A stretch of 64,000 nucleotides of DNA from Halomonas organivorans (GTDB taxonomy: Bacteria > Pseudomonadota > Gammaproteobacteria > Pseudomonadales > Halomonadaceae): assembly GCF_014192055.1 (NCBI RefSeq), contig NZ_JACHXM010000001.1:124001-188000 (forward strand). The letters run 5' to 3'. Numbering within the stretch: position 1 is the stretch's first letter; each line of letters opens with the position of its first letter. The notes beneath the pieces were generated by a model. It ran no database searches and was not told the origin of the DNA. It was given only the letters and a program-made list of their open reading frames with translations. Positions 29,104 to 37,310 of the stretch are shown here, piece by piece. The position numbers and the translations under genes were made by a program.

Positions 29104-30294
29104 TCAACCCCGGGGCGCCATCAGCGCCCGCGATGCCGCCAGCAGCTCGCCGTCGGCCAGGGTTTCCATCACCGAGAAGTGGTGGGTGCCGGGCACCCGA
29201 GAGACCGCGATGCCCTCGAGATCGGCGCCCCAGCGCTCGGCGAGCGCCCTGGATTGCCAGTAGAATTCCTCGCTCTCCTGCGCCCCCACGGCCAGGTGCA
29301 GGCGCAGGCCGGGATTGGGCGTGTCGAACATGGGGCTCAGCGCCCGGGCCGTGTCGGCGTCGGGCAGGCCAAGCAGATGGCTGAAGCTCATGTGGCGCAT
29401 CGGCTCGAGCTCGAACAGCCCGCTGACCAGCAGCGCCGAATGCAGCGGAGCGGCGGGCATGGCCGGGTCCAGGGCCGGCCAGTCGGTGCTTGCCAGGCAG
29501 GCCCCCAGGTGGCCGCCAGCGCTGTGGCCGCAAACCTGGATCCGCGACCGGTCGACGCCATAGCGCTCGGCCCGATGCCAGAGATGACGCAACGCCAGGC
29601 GTACGTCCTCGACCTGGTCGGTGATCGTCGCCTCCGGACACAGCCGGTAGTTGAGCAGCGCCACCGCCCAGCCGGCGTCGAGATGGCCCTCGATCAAGGG
29701 CGCGTGCTCGGCCTTGTCCATGGCCTGCCAGTAGCCGCCGTGGATGAACACCAGCAGTGGAACATCCGGCCGAGACGCGGGAAAGAAGTCGAGGCACTGC
29801 TCCGGGGCGTCGCCATAGGCCTGGTCCTGCTGGACCTCATGGGCCGCCAGGAAACGCTCGCCGGCCTTCCGCCAACGGGCGAAGATATCGAGATGATCAG
29901 GTACGGCCGCTCGGGCGCTGTAGGCCGCATTGACCTCGGCCGGGGTCAGGCCGTGCCAGACCGGCTCGTCACGCGGTGACGCTGTCGCCCCCTGATCCAG
30001 TGCCAAGGTCAACGTCACCCGCGGCGCCGACGCCGACTCGGTCATGAACTCCACCGGCTTGAAACCGCCGAAGACCTCGCGCCAGAGGCGATCACAGGCC
30101 GGGTCGCAGGGATCCAGACAGCCGCCTGGCGAGGTCACGGTCAACCGCGATATCTCAGCCGGCGAGCGTCGCTCGGCCTTGAAGCGGCCAAGCAACGCCA
30201 CCACTGCCTCGCGATAGGCGTCCAACATGGCCGCCGCAGTGTCGTCGTGCAGGGCCGACTCGGCTCGCAGGGTCGTCGTCGTCATGTCGGTCAT
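29104..30294 (-). CDS. arylformamidase-like alpha/beta hydrolase with an extra N-terminal domain
   Basis: 396 residues from the ATG at 30292-30294, which overlaps the DctM stop by ATGA. Residues about 150-396 form an alpha/beta hydrolase close to kynB of this window: FIHGGYWQAM, CGHSAGGHLG, FELEPM and terminal GTHHFSVM. The first 130-150 residues are not part of that fold. They include EAVVALLGRFKAERRSP and LWREVFGGFKPVEF, reminiscent of part of a Rid (YjgF) fold, a weak resemblance only. It is last in the ant-cat-TRAP array, so cleavage of an aromatic N-acyl or formyl compound brought in by the TRAP system is a reasonable guess. Confidence 0.8.
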   Translation of the reverse strand: MTDMTTTTLRAESALHDDTAAAMLDAYREAVVALLGRFKAERRSPAEISRLTVTSPGGCLDPCDPACDRLWREVFGGFKPVEFMTESASAPRVTLTLALDQGATASPRDEPVWHGLTPAEVNAAYSARAAVPDHLDIFARWRKAGERFLAAHEVQQDQAYGDAPEQCLDFFPASRPDVPLLVFIHGGYWQAMDKAEHAPLIEGHLDAGWAVALLNYRLCPEATITDQVEDVRLALRHLWHRAERYGVDRSRIQVCGHSAGGHLGACLASTDWPALDPAMPAAPLHSALLVSGLFELEPMRHMSFSHLLGLPDADTARALSPMFDTPNPGLRLHLAVGAQESEEFYWQSRALAERWGADLEGIAVSRVPGTHHFSVMETLADGELLAASRALMAPRG

Positions 30295-31553
30295 CCGATC
30301 AGCACCAACGTCAGCCAGGGCTGCCAGGCCAGCAGCACCAGGGCCAACAGGCTCATCAACAGAAAGGGCCACAGTGCACGGAAGATCCGCATCGGCGGCA
30401 CCCCGGTCATCGACGAGCCGATATACAGCCCCGCGCCTACTGGCGGCGTCAGCAGGCCCAGCACCAGGGTCAGACAAACCACCACCCCGAACTGGTAGGC
30501 GCTGATATCGAACTGCTGCTGGGCGATCGGCAGCAGAATCGGCACCACCAGTATCAGCGCAGCGATGCCATCGACGATCATCCCTACCAGCAGCAGGATG
30601 CCCACCACCAGCAGCAGGAAGGCGAAGGGGTCGTCGGTCATCCCGGCGATCCAGGCGGCGGCCATCTGCGGCAGTTCCTCGTAGACGATCACCCAGCCGA
30701 ACACCCCGGCGGCGGCGATCAGCATGATCACCAGGCCGGCGTTGAAGGCGGTGCGCTTGAGGATCTCGGGCAGGCGGGCGAAGGTCAGGTCGCGGTAGAC
30801 GTAGCGGCCGATCAGCAGCGCCGCCAGCGAGGCCAGTGCCGCCGACTCGGTGGGGGTGGCCAGCCCGGCGAGGATGCCACCGATGATGATCAAGGGGATG
30901 CTCATCGCCGGCAGGCCCATCAGCAGGAAGCGCCGGGCCTGGGCGCGGTTCGGCCACTGGCCGCGCGGGTACTGCTGCACCAGGCCCACCGCGGCGATGG
31001 CCAGGAAGAACAGCCCGCCCATCATGAGCCCCGGCAGGATCCCGGCAATGAACATGTCGGCGATCGGCACCTGGGCCATCACCCCGTAGAGCACGAACAG
31101 CATCGACGGCGGGATGATCGGCGACAGTAGCCCGCCGGCGGCGGTGATCGCCGCGGCGAAGGGCTTGTCGTAGCCCTCCTCCTCCATGGCCGGGACCATG
31201 GCCCGGGACATGATGGCGATCTGCGAAGCCGCCGAGCCGACGATGGCCGCCATCATCATGTTGGCCACCAGGTTGATGTACACCAGCCCGCCGCGGAAGC
31301 CGCCGACCAGGATCCGCGCCAGGTCGATCAACCGCCGGGTCAGCCCACCCTCGTTCATCAGCTCGCCGGCCAGCATGAACAGCGGAATCGCGAGCAATCC
31401 GTAGTTCTCGATGGCGCCGTAGAGCTGCTGGGGATAGGAGGCGAACAGCAAAGTGTTGCCCGAGTCGGCGATGTACCAGGCGGCGGTGAGCGCCAGCACC
31501 AGCGCGATGGGCACCGCACCCAGCAGCAGCGCAGCGAAGACGACGAGTGTCAT
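30291..31553 (-). CDS. TRAP transporter large permease (DctM type)
   Basis: 420 residues from the ATG at 31551-31553 with GGAGGT ahead; upstream in-frame codons lie inside the small permease gene. About twelve membrane segments follow, with the DctM hallmarks IPLFMLAGELMNEGGL, GSAASQIAIMSRAMVP, GGLLSPIIPPSML and LTPPVGAGLYIGSS. It overlaps the small permease gene and the following hydrolase gene by 4 bp each. It forms the sodium-driven channel subunit of a TRAP importer for an organic acid, here probably an aromatic acid because it sits downstream of antABC-catBCA. Confidence 0.93.
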   Translation of the reverse strand: MTLVVFAALLLGAVPIALVLALTAAWYIADSGNTLLFASYPQQLYGAIENYGLLAIPLFMLAGELMNEGGLTRRLIDLARILVGGFRGGLVYINLVANMMMAAIVGSAASQIAIMSRAMVPAMEEEGYDKPFAAAITAAGGLLSPIIPPSMLFVLYGVMAQVPIADMFIAGILPGLMMGGLFFLAIAAVGLVQQYPRGQWPNRAQARRFLLMGLPAMSIPLIIIGGILAGLATPTESAALASLAALLIGRYVYRDLTFARLPEILKRTAFNAGLVIMLIAAAGVFGWVIVYEELPQMAAAWIAGMTDDPFAFLLLVVGILLLVGMIVDGIAALILVVPILLPIAQQQFDISAYQFGVVVCLTLVLGLLTPPVGAGLYIGSSMTGVPPMRIFRALWPFLLMSLLALVLLAWQPWLTLVLIG

Positions 31554-32098
31554 GCGTACCTCCTCGGCGCGGCGGCCAGGTTCCTGAGCCCCTCGCCCAG
31601 ATTGACCAGGGCGTGTAGGGCGAGCGAGACGGCGAAGATGGGCAGGCACAGCCAGACCCAGAACTTGGGAATGCCCAGCGTGCGTGAGGTCTCGGAGTAC
31701 ATGAAGTTGAAGGTCTCACCCTGGAAGGCCTGGATATCGAAGCCGCTGGACCACAGGGTCACCGGGTCGTACCAGCGCCAGCACAACACGGCCAGGAACA
31801 GTGCGAAGAACAGCACCAGCGCATCGACGACCAGCGCCAGCAGGCGCCGCAGGCCCGCCGGCAGGGCATCGAGCAGCAGGGTCACGGCGACGCCCTCGCG
31901 GCGCTTGAGCGTCGCCGAGGTGGTGAAGAAGGTCATCCAGATCATGGCGTGGATGGCCAGCTCGTCGGTCCAATAGAGGGCATGGCCGAGGGCGCGGGTG
32001 GCGATGTTGAGCAGGATCAGCAGGGTGACCAGCGCCGCCAGTACCGCCGCGATAGCCCCCTCACAGCGGGCGATGCCGGACGAGAGTCGTTTGAACAT
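31550..32098 (-). CDS. TRAP transporter small permease (DctQ type)
   Basis: 182 residues from the ATG at 32096-32098, preceded by GGAGG. Four hydrophobic segments are visible, with the DctQ-type YWTDELAIHAMIWMTFF and KRREGVAVTLL between segments 1 and 3. It overlaps dctM by ATGA. It is the small membrane subunit that partners DctM in the inner membrane. Confidence 0.92.
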   Translation of the reverse strand: MFKRLSSGIARCEGAIAAVLAALVTLLILLNIATRALGHALYWTDELAIHAMIWMTFFTTSATLKRREGVAVTLLLDALPAGLRRLLALVVDALVLFFALFLAVLCWRWYDPVTLWSSGFDIQAFQGETFNFMYSETSRTLGIPKFWVWLCLPIFAVSLALHALVNLGEGLRNLAAAPRRYA

Positions 32099-32151
32099 GA
32101 CGGCCTCCGGACGCCCCGGCGCCGAGCCGGGGCAATGACAGGTGGACGGGG

Positions 32152-33135
32152 TCAGTCGGCCAGCTCGGCGGCCGTTTCGCGCAGCTTGGCCAGCGACGGG
32201 GCCTTGGGCGCCCAGACGCCCTCCCACTTCTCGACAGCCTCGGCGAAGAAGGCGGGATCGATCTCGGTAACGGTGATGTCCTGCTGGCGCAGGTCCTCGC
32301 CCCAGGCCGCGTGATGCTCCTGGAAGCGAGCCATGACGTTGTCGGCGTGCTCGGCCATGCTGGCTCGGATCAGCTCGCGATCCGCTTCGTCGAGCTGCGC
32401 CCAGACGCGCCCAGAGACCACCGCCACCATGGGGAATATCATGTGGTTGGAAACCACCAGGTTATCGGCCTGCTCATAAAATTTGAGCAGCCGGATGGAA
32501 TCGTAATCCATGTCGATGGCATCGACCTGGCCGTTGGCCAGGGCATCGTAGACCGCGGGCAGCGGCAGCGGCGTGGGCGCAGCCCCGGCCGCGGCGTAGA
32601 AGTCGCGGATCGGGTCGAAGGGCGTGATGCGCACCTTGAGCCCACTCAGGTCCTCGGCGGACTCGATGGGTTCGCGGCTGAGTATCTGGCGCATGCCGGC
32701 CATGCCGTAGCCCACCCCCACCAAGCCGGTGCGGGCCGGCATCTGCTCCAGCAGGCCGGCGGCGGTGTCGGAGCGCAGCAATGCCGCGGCCTGGTCGATG
32801 TCCTCCACCAGGAAGGGCGCATAGAGGGCGCCGAAGTCGGGGATGCGGTTGGAGATCTCGGCGATGGTCAGGAAGGCCATGTCCAGGGAGCCGGCCTGGA
32901 GCTGCTGGACCATCTGCGCCTCGGTGCCGAGCTGCTGGGCGGGAAAGATGCTGACGCTGTGCTCGCCGTCGGAACGCTCGGCCAGGTCGTCCGCGAACCC
33001 CTGGGCCTCCTGGGTCCAGATGTGCGACTGCGGCGTGATCAGGCCGAGCCGGAAGTCGCGTGCTTGGGCGGTGAAGGCGGTGACGGAAAGCGAAGCCGCC
33101 ACGGCGGCCGTCATCAGGGTCTTGAGCTTATTCAT
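32152..33135 (-). CDS. TRAP transporter substrate-binding protein (DctP type)
   Basis: 327 residues with a Sec signal peptide ending TAQA (about residue 25), so periplasmic. DctP motifs are RLGLITPQSHIWTQEAQGFAD, IFPAQQLGTEAQMVQQLQAGSLDMAF, the ligand-Arg region LSGLKVRITPFD and a segment ALANGQVDAIDMDYDSI. The ligand is unknown, but the gene follows catA by 73 bp on the same strand. Its leader holds a near match to the AANAANAA motif (33149-33156), as do other catabolic genes here. Confidence 0.92.
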   Translation of the reverse strand: MNKLKTLMTAAVAASLSVTAFTAQARDFRLGLITPQSHIWTQEAQGFADDLAERSDGEHSVSIFPAQQLGTEAQMVQQLQAGSLDMAFLTIAEISNRIPDFGALYAPFLVEDIDQAAALLRSDTAAGLLEQMPARTGLVGVGYGMAGMRQILSREPIESAEDLSGLKVRITPFDPIRDFYAAAGAAPTPLPLPAVYDALANGQVDAIDMDYDSIRLLKFYEQADNLVVSNHMIFPMVAVVSGRVWAQLDEADRELIRASMAEHADNVMARFQEHHAAWGEDLRQQDITVTEIDPAFFAEAVEKWEGVWAPKAPSLAKLRETAAELAD

Positions 33136-33172
33136 CAGAGTGCCTCTGTTGTTGTAGTCATGCCTAATGTAA

Positions 33173-33190
33173 CCGGCCCCGGAGGGCCGG
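33173..33190 (-). other. GC-rich hairpin between catA and the TRAP genes
   Basis: Arms CCGGCCC (33173-33179) and GGGCCGG (33184-33190) with a 4-base loop and, read leftwards, TTACATTA after it. It may act as a partial terminator or processing site lowering TRAP expression relative to catA. Confidence 0.45.
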
Positions 33191-33208
33191 CCATCAACGC
33201 GGGAAACG

Positions 33209-34183
33209 TTACACCTTGGCCGCGGCCGCCTGCTGGCTGGCCTGGTCCTGCGCGTCTTCCTTGGCCCGCGGGCGCTTGTGGCGGTGCTGCAACTCGGCGG
33301 CATTGGTCGCCGACAGCGCGACGTCGAACACCACCTCGGTGAAAGGGCCTTCGAAGCCGCGTGCTTCGATGGTGGCGGCATCCTCGATGCGCCGGCCCTC
33401 GACCACCAGCTCCTCGCGGGTGGCGAAGGCGAAGTCGTCGAAGGTGTAGGGGTCGCCGGCCAGGTTGATCTGGGTCGTCAGGTGCTGGTGCCCCGGGGCG
33501 GAGACGAAGTAGTGGATATGCGCCGGGCGCTGGCCGTGGCGACCCAGGGCCTTGAGGACCTGATCGGTGGGCGCGCCTTCCGGCACGCCGTAGCCGGAGG
33601 GGACGATGCTGCGCACCGCGTAGCGGCCCTCGGCGTCGGTGATGATCGAGCGGCGCAGGTTGTACTCGCTCTGGGACGGATCGAAGAAGGAGTAACCGCC
33701 CTTGGAGTCGGCGTGCCAGATCTCCACCTTGGCCCCGGCGACCGGCTGGCCGTCGGTGTCGCGCACCTGGCCGGTCAGCCACATCGCCTCGCCGTCGGTG
33801 TCGCTGCCGTCGTCCATGCGCCCGCTGCCCTGGAGCTCGGGGGCGCCGGCCACGTACAGCGGGCCCTCGATGGTGCGCGGCGTGCCGCCGGTGCGGCCGG
33901 CCTCGGCGTCGGCGGCGTCCAGGCGCATGTCCAGGTAGTGATCGAAGCCGAGCCCCGGGGCCAGCAGGCCGAACTGGGTGCCCTGGCCGAGCGCGTTGAG
34001 CACGCTGACGCTGCTCCAGAATTCCTCGGGGCTGACGTCGAAGTCGTCGATCAGCCGATACAGGTCGGAGAGCAGGCGATGCATGATCTGCTTGGCGCGC
34101 TCGTTGCCGCCGTCCTTGTCGAAGCCGCTGACGGCCTTCAGGAAGTCCTGGACGTCGGGAGTGTCGAAGATCTTCACGGTCAT
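33209..34183 (-). CDS. catA: catechol 1,2-dioxygenase
   Basis: 324 residues from the ATG at 34181-34183 with GAGGAAA ahead. The helical N-terminal dimerisation domain (FLKAVSGFDKDGGNERAKQIMHRLLSDLY) is followed by the catalytic barrel. Iron ligands are visible as Tyr in GPLYVAGAP, Tyr in VPSGYGVP and the two His in RPAHIHYFVSAPGH. It performs intradiol ring cleavage of catechol to cis,cis-muconate. The tail beyond residue 300 is rich in basic residues and Ala/Gln and looks disordered. The order catB-catC-catA directly after antABC gives a complete route from anthranilate to the lactone. Confidence 0.96.
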   Translation of the reverse strand: MTVKIFDTPDVQDFLKAVSGFDKDGGNERAKQIMHRLLSDLYRLIDDFDVSPEEFWSSVSVLNALGQGTQFGLLAPGLGFDHYLDMRLDAADAEAGRTGGTPRTIEGPLYVAGAPELQGSGRMDDGSDTDGEAMWLTGQVRDTDGQPVAGAKVEIWHADSKGGYSFFDPSQSEYNLRRSIITDAEGRYAVRSIVPSGYGVPEGAPTDQVLKALGRHGQRPAHIHYFVSAPGHQHLTTQINLAGDPYTFDDFAFATREELVVEGRRIEDAATIEARGFEGPFTEVVFDVALSATNAAELQHRHKRPRAKEDAQDQASQQAAAAKV

Positions 34184-34248
34184 GGTCGTTTCCTCGGTTG
34201 TTGTCGTCTGTGTGACGGCCGGCGCGCATGCCCGGCGTCCACCGTGAT

Positions 34249-34539
34249 TCAGGAGTCGTCGTCGCGGATCGACGAGGGATGCCGGCACAGCGGCTTGACG
34301 CGGATCTCCATGTAGGGGAACAGCGGCAGGTTGCTGACCAGCTCCTGCAGTTCGGCGTTGTCCTCGACGTCGAAGATGCTGACGTTCGAGTAGCTGCCGG
34401 CCACCCGCCACAGGTGGCGCCACTTGCCGGCGCGCTGCAGCTCCTGGGAGTAGGCCTTCTCGGTCGCCTTGATCTCGGCGGCCCGTTCGGCCGGCATCTC
34501 CGGCGGCAGTTTCACTGTCATTTCCACCTGGAACAGCAT
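34249..34539 (-). CDS. catC: muconolactone isomerase
   Basis: 96 residues, the normal size of this decameric enzyme. Family stretches are MLFQVEMTVKLPPEMP, the active-site region KATEKAYSQELQRAGKWRHLWRVAG and NLPLFPYMEIRVKPLCRHPSS. It converts (+)-muconolactone to beta-ketoadipate enol-lactone. It lies between catB (35 bp) and catA (65 bp) in the catBCA order. Confidence 0.97.
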   Translation of the reverse strand: MLFQVEMTVKLPPEMPAERAAEIKATEKAYSQELQRAGKWRHLWRVAGSYSNVSIFDVEDNAELQELVSNLPLFPYMEIRVKPLCRHPSSIRDDDS

Positions 34540-34574
34540 GATTCTTTCCTCTCTCTCAGTCGCAGCGTCCGGAC

Positions 34575-35696
34575 TTACTTGCGCGAATAGTGGGTCAGCT
34601 TGTCTTCGTCGAGGGCGATGCCGAGGCCGGGACCAGCCGGCAGGTCGACGCCGAACTCGTGGTAACGCAGCGGCTCGGCAACGATGTCGTCCTTGAGCAG
34701 CAACGGGCCGAACATCTCGGTGCCCCAGGTCATCTCTGGCAGGGTCGCCCAGGCGTGCAGCGAAGCGGCGGTGCCGATGGTGCCCTCGAGCATGGTGCCG
34801 CCGTACAGGCCGACGCCGGCAGCCTGAGCCACATGGGCCAGTTCCAGCACGCTGCGCGGTCCACCGGCCTTGGCGATCTTCAAGGCGAAGGCATCGCCGA
34901 AGCCGCCGGCGGCCAGGGTGAAGCCGTCGCGGGCGTCATGGACCGCCTCGTCGGCCAGCATCGGCACCACGAACCGCTGGGCCAGCCGGGTCAGGCCGGC
35001 GAACTCCCGGGCCGGGATCGGCTGCTCGATGAGGTCGATGCCGGCGGCCTCCAGGGCGTCGATGCCGCGGGCCGCGGTGGCCTCGTCCCAGGCCTGGTTG
35101 ACGTCGACGCGCACGCTGGCCCGATCGCCCAGCGCCGCCTTGATCGCCGCGACATGGCGCACGTCCTGGTCCACCGGGTTGGCGCCGATCTTGAGCTTGA
35201 AGTCGCAGTGGCGGCGTTCCTCGAGGCGCTGGAAGGCCTCGTCGATATCCTTCTGGGTGTCGCCGCTGGCCAGGGTCCACAGCACCGGCAGATGCGTGTG
35301 GCGGGCGCCGCCCAGCAGCTCGGCCACCGACAGGCCGCGGCGCTTGCCCTCGGCGTCGAGCAGCGCGGTCTCGAGCCCCGACTTGGCGAAGCTGTTGCCG
35401 CGGGCATGGCGATCCAGGCACGCTCGCAGGGCGTTGAGGTTGTGCGACGGCTGGCCGATCAGCAGCGGCGCCAGGTAGGTGTCGATGGTCTGCTTGATGC
35501 CCTCGGGGCTCTCCGGGCCATAAGACAGGCCACCAATGGTAGTGGCCTCGCCCAGCCCCTCGGTGCCGTCGGACAGGCGCAGACGGATGATGACCATGGT
35601 CTGGCAGGCCATGGTGGTCATCGACAGCTTGTGGGGGCGGATGGTCGGCAGGTCGACCAGCAGGGTCTCGATCTCGTGGATCAGGGTGTCGGACAT
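34575..35696 (-). CDS. catB: muconate cycloisomerase
   Basis: 373 residues from the ATG at 35694-35696, with GGAG before it. Enolase superfamily features are the Lys-x-Lys base motif in DFKLKIGANP (about 170), metal ligands in RVDVNQAWD and LIEQPIP, ADEAVHD, and KIAKAGG on the opposite face. It lactonises cis,cis-muconate to muconolactone using Mn2+. First of the cat genes and 89 bp downstream of antC, without its own obvious promoter, so probably read from the ant promoter. Confidence 0.96.
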   Translation of the reverse strand: MSDTLIHEIETLLVDLPTIRPHKLSMTTMACQTMVIIRLRLSDGTEGLGEATTIGGLSYGPESPEGIKQTIDTYLAPLLIGQPSHNLNALRACLDRHARGNSFAKSGLETALLDAEGKRRGLSVAELLGGARHTHLPVLWTLASGDTQKDIDEAFQRLEERRHCDFKLKIGANPVDQDVRHVAAIKAALGDRASVRVDVNQAWDEATAARGIDALEAAGIDLIEQPIPAREFAGLTRLAQRFVVPMLADEAVHDARDGFTLAAGGFGDAFALKIAKAGGPRSVLELAHVAQAAGVGLYGGTMLEGTIGTAASLHAWATLPEMTWGTEMFGPLLLKDDIVAEPLRYHEFGVDLPAGPGLGIALDEDKLTHYSRK

Positions 35697-35784
35697 GAAA
35701 GTCTCCAGGCGGCTCGCCTCGGGGCGCCGCTTGCATGCAATGAAAGTCGCTGGTGCCAGGCGGGACACCACCCGACTGCAGTGG

Positions 35785-36801
35785 TCAGCTCGAGACGAAC
35801 TTCTCGAAGAACACCCGGTGCTCGCCGACCTCGCGCTCGGCGAGCCACTGCTTCGAGGCCTCGATCATCGGCGGTGGTCCGCAAAGGTAGGCGTCGAAGG
35901 ACTGGGCCAGGAAATCGAGATCGAAGAGATCGCAGACCACGCCCGTCTTGCCCTGCCAGGCCTCGGAGGGGTTCATCACTACCGTCTCGTAGGCGAAATC
36001 GGGCAGCACTTCGGTGAAGCGATCCAGGCGATCGAGCTCGCTGAGGTCGGCTTCCTGGGTCACGCCGTAGCACAGCCGGATCGGTTGATCGGTCTCGCCC
36101 GATTCCTCGAACCGCTCCAGCATGCCGAGGAAGGCCGAGAGCCCGGTGCCACCGGCGACCATCAGCAGGGGGCGCTCCACCTCGCGCAGGTAGAAGGCGC
36201 CCAGCGGGGCCTCCAGGGAGATCGCATCGCCCGGCTTGGCGCGCTCGCGCAGGTAGTCGCTCATCACCCCGCTGGGCAGCAGGCGAATCAGGAAGCGCAG
36301 CTGGCCGTCCTTCGCCGACGAGGTGGCGAAGGAGTAGGCCCGCCATTGGTCGGAACCCGGCACCTCGAGGCGCGCATACTGCCCGGGCAGGTACTGCAGC
36401 GCCTTGGCGGGATCGTCGAGGGTGACCTCGAGGATGGCGGCGGCATCGGATACCTGCTCCACGGCGCTCACGGTGGCATCAAAGACCTCGGTGGCCACGC
36501 TGCACACGCTGGAGTCCACGTCGAAGTAGAAAGAGGCGTTGGGGGAGCGAAGGCGGGTCTGACAGGCCAGCACGTGGCCTTCGGCGACCTCTTCCTCGCT
36601 CAGCGCTTCCTCGTCGATGTACTCGACGTCGACCTCACCGGCCTCGCGCAGGCAACGACAGGTCCCGCAGACGCCCTCCCGGCAGTCCACCGGCAGGTTG
36701 ACCCCGTGACGCTGGGCGGCGTCCATCAGCAGCTCGTTATCGTCGACCTTGACGAAGCGTGTGGTGCCGTCCCGAAAGACGATGGCGGCTGTGTTATGCA
36801 T
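35785..36801 (-). CDS. antC: anthranilate 1,2-dioxygenase reductase component
   Basis: 338 residues from the ATG at 36799-36801 with GGAGGG. The N-terminal plant-type ferredoxin domain binds 2Fe-2S through CREGVCGTCRC and a later VLACQT Cys. The FAD domain has RAYSFATS, and the NADH domain has GGTGLSAFLGM and the terminal CGPPPMIEA. It passes electrons from NADH to the AntAB oxygenase. BenC and AntC are alike; I name it AntC because the oxygenase partner is AntA-like. Confidence 0.9.
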   Translation of the reverse strand: MHNTAAIVFRDGTTRFVKVDDNELLMDAAQRHGVNLPVDCREGVCGTCRCLREAGEVDVEYIDEEALSEEEVAEGHVLACQTRLRSPNASFYFDVDSSVCSVATEVFDATVSAVEQVSDAAAILEVTLDDPAKALQYLPGQYARLEVPGSDQWRAYSFATSSAKDGQLRFLIRLLPSGVMSDYLRERAKPGDAISLEAPLGAFYLREVERPLLMVAGGTGLSAFLGMLERFEESGETDQPIRLCYGVTQEADLSELDRLDRFTEVLPDFAYETVVMNPSEAWQGKTGVVCDLFDLDFLAQSFDAYLCGPPPMIEASKQWLAEREVGEHRVFFEKFVSS

Positions 36802-36821
36802 GACTCGCCCTCCAGCGAAAC

Positions 36822-37307
36822 TCAGACGTGGTAGAAATCCAGCACGGAATCGATCTTGTCGTTGAGCAGCACGGTGTGCTTGCGCAGGACCTTCCAGCCG
36901 TCGCCCTCGCCCCGCAGGGTGTAGTCGGCGGTGCCGAAGAAATGGCCGCTCTCGCCGAAGCGGTAGAAGTGGGTCACCCAGTTGACCCGCACCTGGACGA
37001 TGCCGTCGCCCTGCTCGGTGCAGCGCACGTTGTCGATCAGGTGCAGGGTGCGCGGCAGCGGCGTGGAGGCCGCGGACTTGCCGGTGCGCAGGCGGAAGAC
37101 GCGGTCCTCGATGCCGGTGCGGTCGGCGTAGTACATCAGCGACATCTCGCGCTTGGGATCGCGGGTGAGCTCGTACTCGTTCTTCCACTGCGGGATATGG
37201 AACTCACACTCCGGCGCGAACTGCTCGATATAGCCGTCCCAGTCACGGTCATCGCAGAGCTCGGCCAGGCGGTACATGAACTGCTCGATGGATTGCTGAA
37301 GAGTCAT
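36822..37307 (-). CDS. antB: anthranilate 1,2-dioxygenase small subunit
   Basis: 161 residues with the cystatin-like fold of ring-hydroxylating dioxygenase beta subunits: YRLAELCDDRDWDGYIEQFAPECEFHIP, MSLMYYADRTGIEDRVFRLRTGKSAA and a terminal DFYHV. It forms the alpha3beta3 oxygenase with AntA. Its start lies 3 bp after the antA stop, and antC follows after 20 bp. Confidence 0.92.
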   Translation of the reverse strand: MTLQQSIEQFMYRLAELCDDRDWDGYIEQFAPECEFHIPQWKNEYELTRDPKREMSLMYYADRTGIEDRVFRLRTGKSAASTPLPRTLHLIDNVRCTEQGDGIVQVRVNWVTHFYRFGESGHFFGTADYTLRGEGDGWKVLRKHTVLLNDKIDSVLDFYHV

Positions 37308-37310
37308 GGC

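Noticed and set aside
29104..31719. One 871-residue protein covering the hydrolase and TRAP permease
   Set aside because: Only its C-terminal part is the real hydrolase; the upstream part is a shifted reading of dctM. The ATGA overlap at 30291-30294 gives the true start.
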